Made by a program: the position numbers and the translations under genes
Source: Chrysopilus asiliformis
Taxonomy: Eukaryota > Arthropoda > Insecta > Diptera > Rhagionidae
Length of the DNA: 64,000 nt
Reading direction: 5' to 3'
Assembly (NCBI GenBank): GCA_964034945.1
Contig: OZ035963.1
Span: forward strand, 60,981,182 to 61,045,181
Part shown: positions 23,695 to 34,930 of the stretch, in pieces
Layout of the letters: the number at the start of each line of letters is the position of its first letter
Position numbering within the stretch: the stretch's first letter is position 1
The notes under the pieces: generated by a model
The model's input: only the letters and a program-made list of their open reading frames with translations
What the model was told of the DNA's origin: nothing
Database searches by the model: none

Positions 23695-23929
23695 TACATC
23701 ATAATTCAGTTGGACCGCTGCTTCCCCCTGAGTCGTATTTGAAAATTTATAAAGGTAAAATCTGTTCAAAATATGATTTTACATAATCGTCCGATCAAAC
23801 CACTACTTTCTCCTTCTCTTATAAAAATGATTTTTTTTTAAATAAACGATTTTGTCTGTCAACATATAGAGTATTTGACGATTGGCCCCTGGCAATTGTA
23901 GCTTTTCTTTTATTTTGTATAGAGTTTAT

Positions 23930-23980
23930 TATCACAGACAGACTAAAAGTGGGGCGTATTTTATTGACGGCTCCATATCC
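23930..23980. mobile_element. Family-E MITE fragment
   Basis: GTGGGGCGTATTTTATTGAC followed by GGCTCC is a remnant of the E right end. Confidence 0.4.
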
Positions 23981-24033
23981 AAGAATTTCAACTTCTTGAG
24001 AGAGCACACCATGTAGCCTAAAAAAATCATGTA

Positions 24034-24305
24034 CACTCAGAAAAATGGACGCTCACTCGACGACCTACATACGGCGTAATTGGCCTCGGGCAGGCGCGCG
24101 TTCGCCTGCATGTGGGCAAGTAAAACTGAGTTGACCTGTGGTCGGAGAAATTCTGAAATTAAGCCACCAGCAGGTGAAGTAGGGCATTGGGAGCTGCACG
24201 AGTTGACCTTAGATAGGTTAACTCTGACCGCTAGCTGGCTTACAGAAACCTCTGTAAGGTCAGAGTTTACCTGACAAAAAGTTGACCTGGACATTTTTCT
24301 GAGTG
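24034..24305 (+). mobile_element. 272-bp TA-flanked MITE, copy 2
   Basis: Same ends, length and interior as 3942-4213, with TA at 24032-24033 and 24306-24307. Only a handful of substitutions separate the copies, for example GTTTACC instead of GTTAACC near the right end. Confidence 0.9.
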
Positions 24306-26395
24306 TAGCACGGATTTAAGATCATAGCTACTGCATAGTGCTAACTATACTACCAATGTAGATTATCATCAGTGTAGATTAGCGCTTCGGTGTAGTTGAG
24401 TAGAAAAACCATACAAATCCTGCAATTTTTTCGCTTGTACGTATTCCAAGAGAAACTGTAGATGATGGTTAAGGAAATATCTAAAAGATCTCAAAAGACC
24501 CCAACTGAAGCCATACAAATGATGTAATACTAATCGTGGCTCATATTCCATATAAAACTTCATGCGTTATTGCAGAGAAAAAAAAGTTGTAGCAAAACCA
24601 CTGTCCGGGAGGCGGTAGGTTTTACCACCTTTGGAAGAAGAAAAACGAAAGTAAAATTTGAGAGCATTTCGACCGATTGCGCTGAAATGTTTTCAAATTC
24701 ATCCTGTGTGAAAGAAGTCACAGGAAAGTTTGGTTACAAATTTAGTGTTTTTTCTGGTCAAACTCTGAAACTCCTACACTTTCCTCGTAAATGAAATGTC
24801 AAAAAACTCTTAATTTTCTTTTGAAGTTTTCAAATTAGTATTCAGCTGTCGTAAATATTCACACTAAAAGTTTAACCTAGTTTTTAAAAATGCAAAATTT
24901 CGAAACATAGATTCATTGAAAATGTTTTCGAAAATCTGCATCATCCAAATTAACGTCAAGATATTTAACATATTTTGATGTTGAAGATAACTTGAAGAAA
25001 TTTGAAGTCAATTAAATGCACCTGAGACCACATTACCACTAAATAGTCATTTATATACCTATGCTATAATTCAATAGTCGCTGTCTCGGAACTAATATGT
25101 TAACAAGTTGAAAGCTTAAAGCTCGTTAAATGTCGTTAAAGTAATCGAAGTACTTGAGAAACTTAAGGTAGGTAGAAAATTGGAGGTCATATTACTCGTA
25201 TGTACATCATGCTACACAGAGAGAAAAAAATAATTAGAGGTTGTAGCCATGTGGGAAATCTGTATGGGAATTTAGATAATTTTGACCATGGAAATCATGT
25301 ATAATTTTTTTTTCTTTTTTAGACCTTAATTTTGTCCCCTGACCCTGGGCATGATTTTCCCGATTTTTTTGTGCGGGGTTTCATTGCCGTCACACTAACG
25401 AAGGCCTATCTTATCCGCTAAAAAAAATATGTGTTTAACTGACAAGAAAATTCCGGAGAAATCAGCAAAACAATAAAACTTTTTTCCTAGTGACCTATTT
25501 TGCTAAAATTCGAATGTAAGAAAATCTTGAACGATAATATTTTCCTGCGTAGAAAAGTTATCCTTTTAGTATTTGATAATTTCGCCCATAATTATTGATG
25601 CAAGCATTCCGGCCAATGGTTTCTTCTACTTTCGGTTAACCCAGTATTGGTAACCCGGTAAAGAAATATATAGTTTTGTGGATTTCTATTTATTGTAATA
25701 TCAGATGAAACCCTATCCAAAAGACCAGAAACTACTCTTGAATATACGAAGGATGAAATCTCCTTAAATAATTGTGGTAGACTTGTTGTGCTGACTTTAG
25801 ACGTCATAAGGATGCAAAAGTTGATCTCTTACGAAGCGAAACTAAGATTTTGTTGTTAGCTAGGAGTGGATCAAAGTTTTCTTTTGTGTTTATCCAGGAT
25901 ATTATTAGGTTGAGAAAGAAGTCGAACTATAGATACGAAACGGAACATTTCTCTATATAGAAAAAGCTTATATGTGGAATTTTTTTTATGTGTTCGTACT
26001 TATATTTCCACTTGGAGCTAATGGTCGTTGCGCATCAAAAGTCCTGTAAAGTTTCTGAGATCAGCGGAAACAATTTCGAAAATAAAGGGAAGCGTATATG
26101 AATGAAGAAGCTCTAACAAGTTGCTTGAGCTTGTTTAAAACTTAATTTGAACAAGTCGTTCAAATAGAAAATAACATAAGACAGGCAAGATATTGTTATC
26201 AAAACTTGAGATATTTTTGATAGAGTTTCAAATTAAATTTTTTGCAGCTAAACTCATTTGAAAACTTTTTAACATTTCGATCACATATTTTTTATGTGGT
26301 ATCAAATTGAAATTATAAATACAATTTTATTTATATCAACCTACAAAGGAAAACCAAAATCTTATTTTTTTTAAATATTTTTAGTTTGCTTTTTC

Positions 26396-26399
<4 letters not shown>
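24306..26399. other. Intergenic, no gene recognised
   Basis: Short chance frames only. A family-E-like scrap (ATTGCCGTCACACTAACGAA) occurs near 25383. Confidence 0.5.

Positions 26400-26400
<1 letters not shown>

Positions 26401-26426
<26 letters not shown>
26401..26426. repeat. Poly(A) run of about 25
   Basis: An almost pure A run immediately before the hairpin element at 26449. It could be a retroposed tail, but no matching retroposon body lies upstream. Confidence 0.8.
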
Positions 26427-26435
<9 letters not shown>

Positions 26436-26448
26436 AATCTGTAAAGGC

Positions 26449-26686
26449 CTGGGCACCAATCATGTATTCCGTCGCGTCTCTGTCTTTCGACTTCGACGCA
26501 GCTTTTAACTCTTGACTTCGCCATATCTGCAGCTGGAAATTTCGCGGAATCGTCACTATGAATTGAAACGTAATTCTGACTGTCACTCCAGGAAATTTGA
26601 AGCTGCTGATATGGCGAAGTCAAGAGTTAAAAGCTGCGTCGAAGTCGAAAGACAGAGACGCGTCGGAATACATGATTGCTGCCCTG
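26449..26686. mobile_element. Long-hairpin element
   Basis: The left arm 26449-26534 and right arm 26601-26686 are inverted copies with very few mismatches over more than 70 bp. Key pieces are CGACTTCGACGCAGCTTTTA and its complement in the right arm. The outer ends are CTGGGCACCAATCATG / CATGATTGCTGCCCTG. The frames on either strand (26381-26623, 26512-26760) are mirror products of the arms. A right-end fragment recurs at 63500-63600. Flanking target duplication is not evident. Confidence 0.75.
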
Positions 26687-26842
26687 ATTTAAAAAAACTT
26701 TTTGAATTTGAGCGCTTGAAAAACAAAAAAAGGTTTGCCATTTTCAGTTTTTTTTTGTAAATTTTGAATCAAATTTAGAGCTTGATATGTTCAAGAATGG
26801 AAATTGGATCAAAATACCTGTAGAAAATCAGGAGATTGCAGT

Positions 26843-27002
26843 AGAGATGTTTCTCAGTAGAGAGGGTTGTCTGGAGAGAGGGTTCTCTGGAGAGAGGGTT
26901 CTCAGGAGAGAGGGTTCTCCGGAGAGAGGGTTCTCTGGAGAGAGGGTTCTCTGGAGAGATGGTTCTCAGTAGAGAAGGTTCTCAGAAGAGAGGGTTCTCA
27001 GG
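26843..27002. repeat. 16-bp minisatellite, ten units
   Basis: Ten contiguous 16-bp units of AGAGAGGGTTCTCTGG with few substitutions. Each unit contains a small inverted motif GAGA...TCTC, so any transcript could fold repeatedly. Confidence 0.95.
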
Positions 27003-27139
27003 AAAGCGGTCGGGTTGACTGTACTTGACGAAAATTTTCCTAGATTTCTCTGAAAGCAAAAATCGCAATTAAAGTTCTTTCGAAGGTTTAGGACATTGCT
27101 AACGCGAAAATTTCATCAAAATTCCTCCACAAATTTAGA

Positions 27140-27500
27140 TGATACTGTCCCCTTGGCGCTATGGCCAGAAGGTGAGGCGCGGCCGCAAATGATTTTTGCC
27201 GCAGTTGTGGTGACGAGGAGGAGCCGGAGACCGTGAAACATTTACTCTGTGAGTGTCCAGCCCTACAAGCACGCCGATATGGGGCGCTTGGGGCCTGACG
27301 GAGCTTGGCAACCACCCACTCGAGGGAGGATATTCTGAGCTTCGTCAACACGTCGGGCTGGTTCAAATAGAATTAGCTAGTTTGATGAAAGGTCTTATGA
27401 GTACTGAATACATCACAATGGGCCTGTAGGCCTCCGAGTGTAGCACTGTGCTCACGACTGGGCGCGCGCGGTCTTCTTAACCTAACCTAACCTAGATGAT
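27140..27500 (+). pseudogene. Non-LTR retrotransposon 3' remnant
   Basis: Conceptual translation in the frame of 27197 gives the typical C-terminal end of a Jockey/I-type ORF2: CPLGAMARR, a NDFCRSCGDEEEPETVKHLL block followed by CECPAL (zinc-knuckle pattern C-x2-C...H...C-x-C), then EDILSFVNTSGWFK and a TAG at 27368. Two in-frame TGA codons (27173, 27296) stand where Arg would be expected, consistent with CGA to TGA decay. The 3' UTR ends in three CCTAA repeats (about 27479-27495). The rest of the element, including reverse transcriptase, is absent. Confidence 0.8.
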
Positions 27501-29750
27501 ACGGGAACCAAGGATTTCAAGAACGGGCTGAGTCGATTTTAAATAGTCGATAAAAATTTTCCTTGCCGGGTAAAAAATTAAAGACGGATCAAAGTATTTT
27601 CACATATGCAAGGAGTAGCTGGAGAGTGGATGCTGCAAGACAAGAAAGGGTTTATTTTAGTGATCAAAAGTTCTTCTTGGTGAATGACCTTCAATATAGT
27701 GAAGAGCGATACTAAAGATTTTCAAAAATTCAAGAGATGTCATGTGAGTGGAACAAGTAGGACAGGGGAATATTTAGTTAAATCGTAGTCTAAATCACGC
27801 CCCTTATTTCTAAAAAAACGTATGTCAAAACCGTTTATTGTCGGGGGATATACATGAAATTCGTTTTAATTAATTTTTTGACTCAAATGTTTTTTCTGTA
27901 ATTTCAAATTTTTTTTCCAGGAGGGTCTAGCATTTTTTTTTATTGTAAAACAAATTTACATATCACTGGAATTTTTTCAATGCCACCGTGATATTCCAAT
28001 AAATTAAATGATTAGCTTAATTAAAATAAAATTTAATGAAAAAAAAAAATAATGAAATTGATGTAATCTTTATCTCAGTCAGTATTGCAGTCAAGATTGC
28101 CACAAATTAACGCTCTAAAACTAGGGTTTTGTGAAACACTTATTTCTTGCAGAAATCACATCGTTTTTGTAAATAAAACTTTAGTATCTTCACTTTTTTA
28201 TATGTATCTCACATGACGACAGTTTTTCGTTTGTTACAAGAAAACAAATTTCTTATTTTTTATTAGATAAAGTTATATCATCGCTTGTCATTAGTATGCG
28301 GTATTTTGATGCTCAAAAAAAAAAAGTCGCTCCATTCGATTTCAGTGTCTATGCAAAAATTGAAAAAAGAAAAGTCATATTGGGTCAGTAAACCTTTCCA
28401 AATCAGGTTTTTGTCTCGATTGTTTCTATGTCTTTTTGTATGTAACGTGACGTGTACGAATCAATTTTATTAATAATGCTTACTACTTGATTTTGAATGA
28501 AATTATGTAAGATTGATCTTTCATATGCAACTGAATCTTTTCAATACTACCTTGAGAAAATGTTTTTCTTAAAAACATTTCTATGTGCAAGGTGAAAATG
28601 CGGTTTTTGAATCAAAACGGAAATTTTTGATCAAACGTTTTATGTGGCCGGAAGTAAGCTTTAAGAAATTACGATCAACCTTCAAGCAAAAGAGAGATTT
28701 TGATTAATTTTTTAATATGCGGTTTTGTTTGTCTCTCCTAAAAATTTGTTATTCGCACCCAACATTTCTTTATTGTTTGCTAAAAATTATTTGGAAATTG
28801 GAATATCGCCTTGCATTAGCTTAATTTGATTACCCATTAAATTGTAATACGGAAGAATATCCGTTTTAGAACTCAAAACAAGGTAACCCCCTTTTATAAA
28901 ATTTTAATGCTATCACTTTCACATAATTTTTTAATATCAAAGACAAGGCGTTTCCTTGTGATTTTTAGTTTATGATGTTTGGCTAAAAATATCGATAGGT
29001 AACGAACTCCAATGACATTGAATTTTTACTCTTTTTATCATTTTATTAGAAAAGATTTAAAAGATTCTCAAGTTTAAAAAAATGGTAACAGTTTGATAAA
29101 TCGTTTTTCGATGGTAATGAAGTGAAGGTTTTGTTTCAATAATTTTTTATTAACGATAATATCGATGAAGAAATTCGAATTATTGAAAAGATTTTACCGT
29201 TATTTAAATTTTTTTTAGAGCTTTTAAAATTTTGGCGTTTTTTTAGTAGGTACATTCCCACTGACATTCTAGCAAAATTTTACTTTTCTATTTTTAAGTA
29301 AAATTTACAATTTTTTCTAGTTTGTGGGTAAAAATCAATTCAGAGTTAATATTTTCAATTTTTAAAATGTGGTCTGAAAACTAATTTGTTTTTCCTAAAT
29401 TTTTGAAATTTAGGTTTACGGTGTATTTTTCATCCCAAGAGTAGATAAAGAAGCAATACTAACCTTTCTTTTACTTCTACATTTCCGCAGTTCTCTCTTT
29501 TCTCGGGAAAGTGTTTTTCTCTTCGCCACACAGGTGTAGTTTACTTCAATCAGCATTGGTGCAACATAAAATATGTCAAAAAATCTGAAACTACTTGAAT
29601 TTCTCTATATTTTGTGCCAATATTTACAAAAAACCTTTTAAAGCTCCGGATTTTGGCATCATTAAAAGTTTTGTTTTGAAGTGGTTTTTTGTTTGGCATT
29701 ATATAAAAAGTGTTGTGGATGTTTTATGTTTTCAAAATTCAACAAAAATC
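27501..29750. other. Intergenic, no gene recognised
   Basis: Very AT-rich with long T and A runs. No repeat or coding signal that I can support. Confidence 0.55.
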
Positions 29751-29990
29751 GTACCGCAAGTAAAATTTTTATTCCTCTATTGACAATTGTTTAATAACCT
29801 GCGCCGCAGGCGAATTCTTTTAAAGAAAAATGCCTAGAGGCAGTAATTCCTGAAGAAATAGCACCCAATTGTACTGCAAGTAAAATTTTTATTCCTCTAT
29901 TGACAATTGCTTAATAACCTACGCCGCAGGCGAATTATTTTAAAGAAAAATGCCTAGAGGCAGTAATTTCTGAAGAAATAGCACCCAATT
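29751..29990. repeat. 120-bp tandem duplication of family-B units
   Basis: Two copies 120 bp apart (GTACCGCAAG at 29751, GTACTGCAAG at 29871) with only a few differences. Each contains B-type cores TGCGCCGCAGGCGAATT (TACGCC in the second copy) and ATGCCTAGAGGCAGTAATT, so 120 bp is about four ancestral ~30-bp units. A family-B end (GGTCACCCTA) follows at about 30040. Confidence 0.85.
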
Positions 29991-30052
29991 TCGGGTTTCG
30001 ACGTCAATGAGTTTCCGCAATTCAGGGATGTATGGTCACCCTACTATAAGAA

Positions 30053-30752
30053 TATTCTAAAGTTTTTCCAGAACGGCTGGAAGAACGGCTATTTATTTCG
30101 CCATTCCAGTTCCAGAATGGCTATTTATTCTGCCGCCCCAATTTTGGCCCTCATTTTTAAGTTTTTTTTTAGCGGTGTTGGTATTATACAGATATTCCTC
30201 GATTCCTGACGTTTTTGGGCGGGTAAAATTTCCTGACTCTGCGTCGTATATCGAAATGATGAAAATTTTAAATAATGAATAACTTTAGAACATATTAAAT
30301 GTTCCAAGTCTTGAAAATTTGAAAAAAATTGAATTTTTGTCGTTGTTTATTGAGACCGCTAACAAAATACAGAGCATCGTATGTCAAACCATCTTATATC
30401 GAGGCATGTTAAATTGGGGGATGTTTGCACACATCTCCTACACACATTTGTGTGAACTCCTACACACATTTACAACTCCTGTCTCAAACATCCAGTAACC
30501 CCTGTGTAACTAAGAAAAAGAAAAAGGATGCGTTATAAAAATCGCGTAATGCGAGATATGGGAATTCACCGCTTAATTTATTTATATGTATGCATGTGAA
30601 ATTACGAACCGCGTTATGCGAAACTCCGACCCTGTTACGTTAGTAATCCACGTTAGAATGAAATTGCGTTTTTAAAAACCACATTATACGACCATTATCG
30701 CTCGTTTTTTTTTCAAATTCGTTGAAACAACTGCGTTAAAACAATAATTTTT
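30053..30752. other. Region between repeat and gene 3' end
   Basis: No gene seen. 30060-30120 contains a short repeat of ACGGCTGGAAGAACGGCTAT type. 30420-30470 has a doubled CTCCTACACACATTT motif. Confidence 0.5.
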
Positions 30753-30758
30753 TTTATT
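30753..30758 (-). terminator. Polyadenylation signal AATAAA
   Basis: AATAAA on the minus strand about 44 nt past the stop codon of the 724-residue gene, followed by more A/T-rich sequence. Position and context fit a cleavage/polyadenylation signal. Confidence 0.65.
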
Positions 30759-30801
30759 AAAATAAATAAAAACATATTAACAACTAAGAATGGCAGTTCG
30801 T

Positions 30802-33042
30802 TTAATGTAGATAGTATCTGCTAATTCGGCTAACAGATGTATCTCTTCGGTTTACCGCATGTCTGCGATACCTGTTGTTGTTGGCAGCAAACGCGACTCT
30901 GGGGTCTTTAGTATTTTGCGGTACCGCTTGCGTGGATCGTTTAAGTACCAACTGGTTGATGGCGACATGCAATTCACGTTGATCCTCCGGATTATCTCTC
31001 ACACCGGTTGCTGCTTGAATGATATTCAGATGTCGGTTTTCCTCGGTTTCCTGAATGTAACGACGGATGTCTCCAACTTGCGTGGGATCGGCGCCTTCAG
31101 ATTTAAAGTCTGGTTCATCTTCGCGGAATCTTAAAGCCGTTGAGGGTTGATCGGCAGTTCCCTTTTCGGTAGTGGAAGTGATCGAATTGATTAAGGAGTT
31201 AACTAAGACTTTGTCCAGCTGAACTGATGAAATGTTCGTTCGGTCGACTTCTTCGCTGCTCTCCTTGCTATCGCTCTGGTCATCGAATCGGCTTACTGGT
31301 TGTACTGAAGCCGCGTCCTGTCCGGGAACGGGGCCAGGACTTTGATTAATCGGGAATGCGTTGTCGTTGATTGGTCCATGTATCAGGGGGACCTTTGTTG
31401 ATGGGTTATCAGCGTTTTCCAATTCGGAGGCTATTTCTATTGCTTTTGCGGGGACGTAAAGCTGTTGGAGGCTCTCCTTTGGCGGGGAGGTGCGATCGAA
31501 TTTTTGCAGTTCGACGTCATCGTCAACGACTTCCGCACTTTCCACGGAGTTGTCGTGGCTTAATTCCACTGCGGTATTCGGTTCTGCAGGTGTAGAAGGA
31601 GTTATGCTGATTGGAGGGGAGTACGTGGAAGGGATGATCACTGCATTGTTTTGTGGATTAGGGGAGGATGTGGTAGGGAGATAGGCGTTACCGCTGAATA
31701 CGCTAGCAGCACTGGAAGCTGGGGAGGATGTTGTGGGGAGATAGGTGTTACCAGTGAATACATTGTTTCCTGCTAGGGGAGTGTTACTAGGAGGGGAATA
31801 AGTTGTGGGGATAATCACACTAGGAGTAAATGCGGTGGGTCTAACATCATCGACCCTATTGGGACCCGCGATCACTGGTGGTTTTGTATAAACGTATCCA
31901 CCCGCGGTTGACGCTTTTAGTATAGGTTTCAGGGTTTCCGGTTTGTCCGCACCTTTTTTCACATCCGTACCGAATAAGGATACGTTTTTATCATCGTCAT
32001 CGTCATCTTCATCGTCATTGTTTTTACTCGCGACACTCACAGATTCCACTTTATCACCAGAATCTGAATCTTCTTCTTCCGATGAAAAATCATCAGGTTT
32101 AGCGTCCGGTTTAATATCTTCCGCATGAATATTACTTATCGAGCTTAAACTGCTCGATGGACTTCCCGCACTAATCGATATTGATTCTTCATCGGTTTTA
32201 AAAATCGAAGATATTATCGCATCATCGGGTTTTTTCACATCACTACTACTGTTATTTGTATCTTTATCACCATCATCGTCTTCATCATCTTCATCACTAT
32301 TATTATTATTAGCCTTTATTGACGAGGTTAACCTAATATCTAACGATGTTGGCGTCTCTTGCGTAACATCACCAGACGTTTTTTCGTCCTTCGATATTTC
32401 TTCAGAGTCTTCACTTTCACTATCGGTGGGAACAACCTTTGGCGCATTTATTGGCTTCGAAAAATCATCTGAGTCTTCGTCACTATCTTCACTCTTCTTT
32501 ACATCACTATCACTATCACTATCACTTGAAAATCGAGTTTCCGTGTTAATGCCGCCGGGAGTGCCAATCACTCTATCATTACTATCCACATCTTCCAGAG
32601 CGATTTGCCCGGCAGGGATCGGTTTTGCTATTTCGCTGTCTGGTGCTTCGGTGGTGGTAGTCGTGGATGTTGAAGACGTTTTTGATGAGAAAAATCCACC
32701 TTTATTGAAGCTCCCAGAAAACGATCCCGAAAAGAGTTGCTGCAGGTTAAATTGCGGGATATTTAGACGCGGGATAATCGGCCGTGGAAAAGTCGTTGGT
32801 CTCGGCGCTGCATTCGAAGCCAGGAACAACTTTAACAGGATTCCCCTGGGAACTCTATGATGCGGTATGTGATCGCCGTCTGAAATATCCATTCATATTC
32901 AAATCACTTTGTGTGTTTTGATGTTTGTATTCCAAATTACTTAACCTGTATCTATTTGCTCCCATGATGCCATCTTCTGTGGATACGCGCTAGTAACAGC
33001 TATTAATCCTAGAAAGCTGACGATAATAGCGGCCCACTTCAT
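30802..33042 (-). CDS. Secreted acidic Ser/Asp-rich protein with GYR/YLP-like motifs
   Basis: Two exons, 33042-32946 and 32879-30802, joined across a 66-bp intron, give 724 residues. I chose the ATG at 33042 because exon 1 supplies a signal peptide (MKWAAIIVSFLGLIAVTSA, cleavage likely before YPQ) and splices in frame (G|AC, Asp33). The ATG at 32892 lies inside the intron. In order: a Pro/Phe-rich segment (to ~90), a Ser/Thr run (~97-110), a long acidic region with SDSDSDSD, EDDEDDD and DDEDDDDDD blocks (~150-330), GYVYTKPP (360-367), two YLPTTSSP repeats (412, 432) and two TYSPP motifs (392, 451). A mixed C-terminal half follows, with a basic tail containing RYRR (702-705). GYR and YLP are short Pfam motifs of unknown function in Drosophila secreted proteins. 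The acidic Ser-rich block suggests heavy phosphorylation or calcium binding, as in extracellular-matrix or cuticle proteins; that is inference. No enzyme domain is visible. A TATA box and AATAAA flank it. Confidence 0.85.
32880..32945 (-). other. Intron of the 724-residue gene
   Basis: Starts GTTAAGTAAT and ends GGATATTTCAG. It is 66 bp, a typical short insect intron, interrupting codon 33 after its first base. The downstream frame happens to extend four codons into it (ATG at 32892), which would mislead a single-exon annotation and lose the signal peptide. Confidence 0.85.
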
Positions 33043-33127
33043 TGTTTTTTTTTAAATATAAATATTGACAACCTGAATGTAGAACGATCAGCAAGAATAT
33101 GGCCAGCAGTTATATCATAGCTGGGCC

Positions 33128-33134
33128 TTTTATA
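33128..33134 (-). promoter_or_regulatory. TATA box of the 724-residue gene
   Basis: CGTATAAAAGGCC on the minus strand, about 86 nt upstream of the ATG at 33042. A start site about 30 nt downstream would give a 5' leader of roughly 60 nt. The TATA form is strong; a clear initiator is not identified. Confidence 0.65.
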
Positions 33135-33139
33135 CGTTC

Positions 33140-34144
33140 GGATGTGTGATTCATTCGAAGAGATGCAGACTCCATCTCTTGTTGGCAAAAGAAAGGTAAA
33201 ATCATGACAGCCAAAATGTGGAGATATTTATGTTTGACGATTTAAAAAAAAATGCCGAAATTGGGAGTTTTTATACGATGATGCTCCCACAGCATTACGA
33301 TCTCTGCCCCAAACGTGCTTCGAGAGTTCATTTCGATTGCGTTTCGTTGTAGCCTCCGAAATGTCGCATAAAATTTCGAGCGTTTTTTATATTTTATTTT
33401 GTTGATATTTTTTTTTGCGAGAAATTTAAGACGAATTGAGAAATTAATTATACTCGATATGAGAATCATATCATATCAAAATAATACTGTAGAGAGATTT
33501 TGAACAAATTTCCAAAATATGTTTGATCAAATTTTTACCTTAAGGCGAACCTTAAAAAGTCCTCATTGCTTCAATCAAAAGTTAACCCCATTGTAATTAA
33601 TCTTCACGGTGAGCGATCAGGTACTTGAATTGAAATGGTTTCGAGAGAAACAAAAAATATTCCAGATGACCAATAAGTCCAAAAATTTCATAGTTTGAAT
33701 GGCTTTCTTCTTCCCATTCATCAGATATCTCTGGAATTGCTAAGGGGCTGTCGATAAAATGAGGGCGGCTCCAAAAAAATTGAGCTACCTCAAAACTGAT
33801 AACGGATTCGCGATCAGCGACCCCAAAAAACCCCCATATGCAATATTTCAGACCGAGCAGACCATAAATACCGGAAAAACCTCAAACTTGCAAAAAAATT
33901 TCGAAAAATTTCAAACTTGCAAAGGGCGAAATGCTAAAACGTGCCCCTAGGGGGTGGAAGTGGTGCCAGTCGATAGCCAGGGTACCATTACTTTAGGTGT
34001 ATCATCGTAGGGGATCGTGAAAGTTTCATCAGAAATGCGATTTTCCCACTCCTTCATCCACTACTTAAAACAATAATTTTCAAGGCCATACCTTGTTATC
34101 TACTGAACCGCCACCCGCTTTCGGCAGGCGTTTTTGTATGAAGT
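33140..34144. other. Upstream flank, no gene; E and C scraps
   Basis: 33741-33770 has AAGGGGCTGTCGATAAAATG, a family-E end. 33800-33845 has GGATTCGCGATCAGCGACCC, the block also seen in the family-C relatives at 48960 and 51330. The frame 33759-33950 follows these repeats and is not a gene. Confidence 0.5.
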
Positions 34145-34149
34145 TTAGC

Positions 34150-34328
34150 ACCTTACACTGCTATAAAATACCTTACACTGTTATAAAATACCTTACATCG
34201 TTAGGGTGGAGAGAGGATTCTGCGGTAGTGTGGCGGCGGTACTAAACTCCATACAAAAAACCGCGAAAAAGCGAGGTGAAGGGGGGTTACTTCGAAAGGC
34301 CGGAAGTTAGCATGACGTATTTTATGGA
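34150..34328. mobile_element. Family-E MITE, left end rearranged
   Basis: The left side is a triplicated CTATAAAATACCTTACA motif. The interior (CTGCGGTAGTGTGGCGG, AAACTCCATACAAAAAACCG) and right end (TAGCATGACGTATTTTATGG) are standard family E. Confidence 0.65.
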
Positions 34329-34930
34329 CTTGTTTGTCCGTCAACCTGTCGATCTGTCCGTTGCATTGATACGATAACTCTCGAGTAAATGTAGTTAGAG
34401 ATTTGGGATTTTGCGGAAAAGCAACACTAAATTCTTAAATCAGAAAAATAGAACCAGGTTAATCTTCTAAAAAAATTACAACGAAAAATTATCTAAAAAA
34501 AAATCTGACCACTTTTCACCCTCCCAAAATTAATGAATTTTGTTTTTTTAATTTTTTCGAAATCAGTGTGTCGCATCGAAAAAAATTATAAAGATTAAAA
34601 GTGTTTAGAATACGATTTTACACAGCTTTTCCATACATCGAAATTCATTTCGTGCATCCCTTTTACCTCCCTGAGAAAAATAAGTGAGTTTGTTTCGTCT
34701 GTTTTTTTTAAACGCTGCGCGATGTCCAAACGCTTTTAAAGGCAAAAGTGCTTGAAATACGCTTTCCCAAAACTCTTCCACTAATCAAAATCCAATCGGA
34801 TTGCACTCCCCTTTCTATCGTTAATAAAAATAGATTTTTTTTGCAATTACCTCGAAAGTGAAGCGCAATAGTTCGATGGCCAGATTGTTTGAAATACGTT
34901 TTTACAATTTTTCGTCTAAACATTTGATTT
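34329..34930 (-). repeat. Family-D repeat, decayed copy 4
   Basis: GTTTGTCCGTCAACCTGTCG at the array position, followed by module traces (GTGTTTAGAATACGATTTTA, TTTCCATACATCGAAATTCA, GTGTCGCATCGAAAAAAATT). It is more diverged than the other copies. Confidence 0.55.

Larger units (their letters stand above)
22340..23830 (-). repeat. Family-D repeat, copy 3, with nested insertions
   Basis: The D outer end (GATTTTTATACTCTATATGA, about 22360) is separated from the rest of D (22915 onward, with CAGGGTGTTAGGGATGAC and AGGATTGAGCTAAAGATTTG) by a family-C element. The distal D module is split by a 246-bp MITE at 23449-23694. The remnant runs to about 23830. Confidence 0.7.

Noticed and set aside
26381..26760. 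Similar peptides (MTSPY...) on both strands
   Set aside because: The two arms of one long inverted repeat give mirror translations.
30859..32860. Plus-strand frames opposite the 724-residue gene
   Set aside because: Antisense shadows of the real minus-strand coding sequence; no promoter or splice evidence.
32881..32892. ATG at 32892 as start of the acidic protein
   Set aside because: It falls inside the 66-bp intron; using it loses the signal peptide encoded by exon 1.
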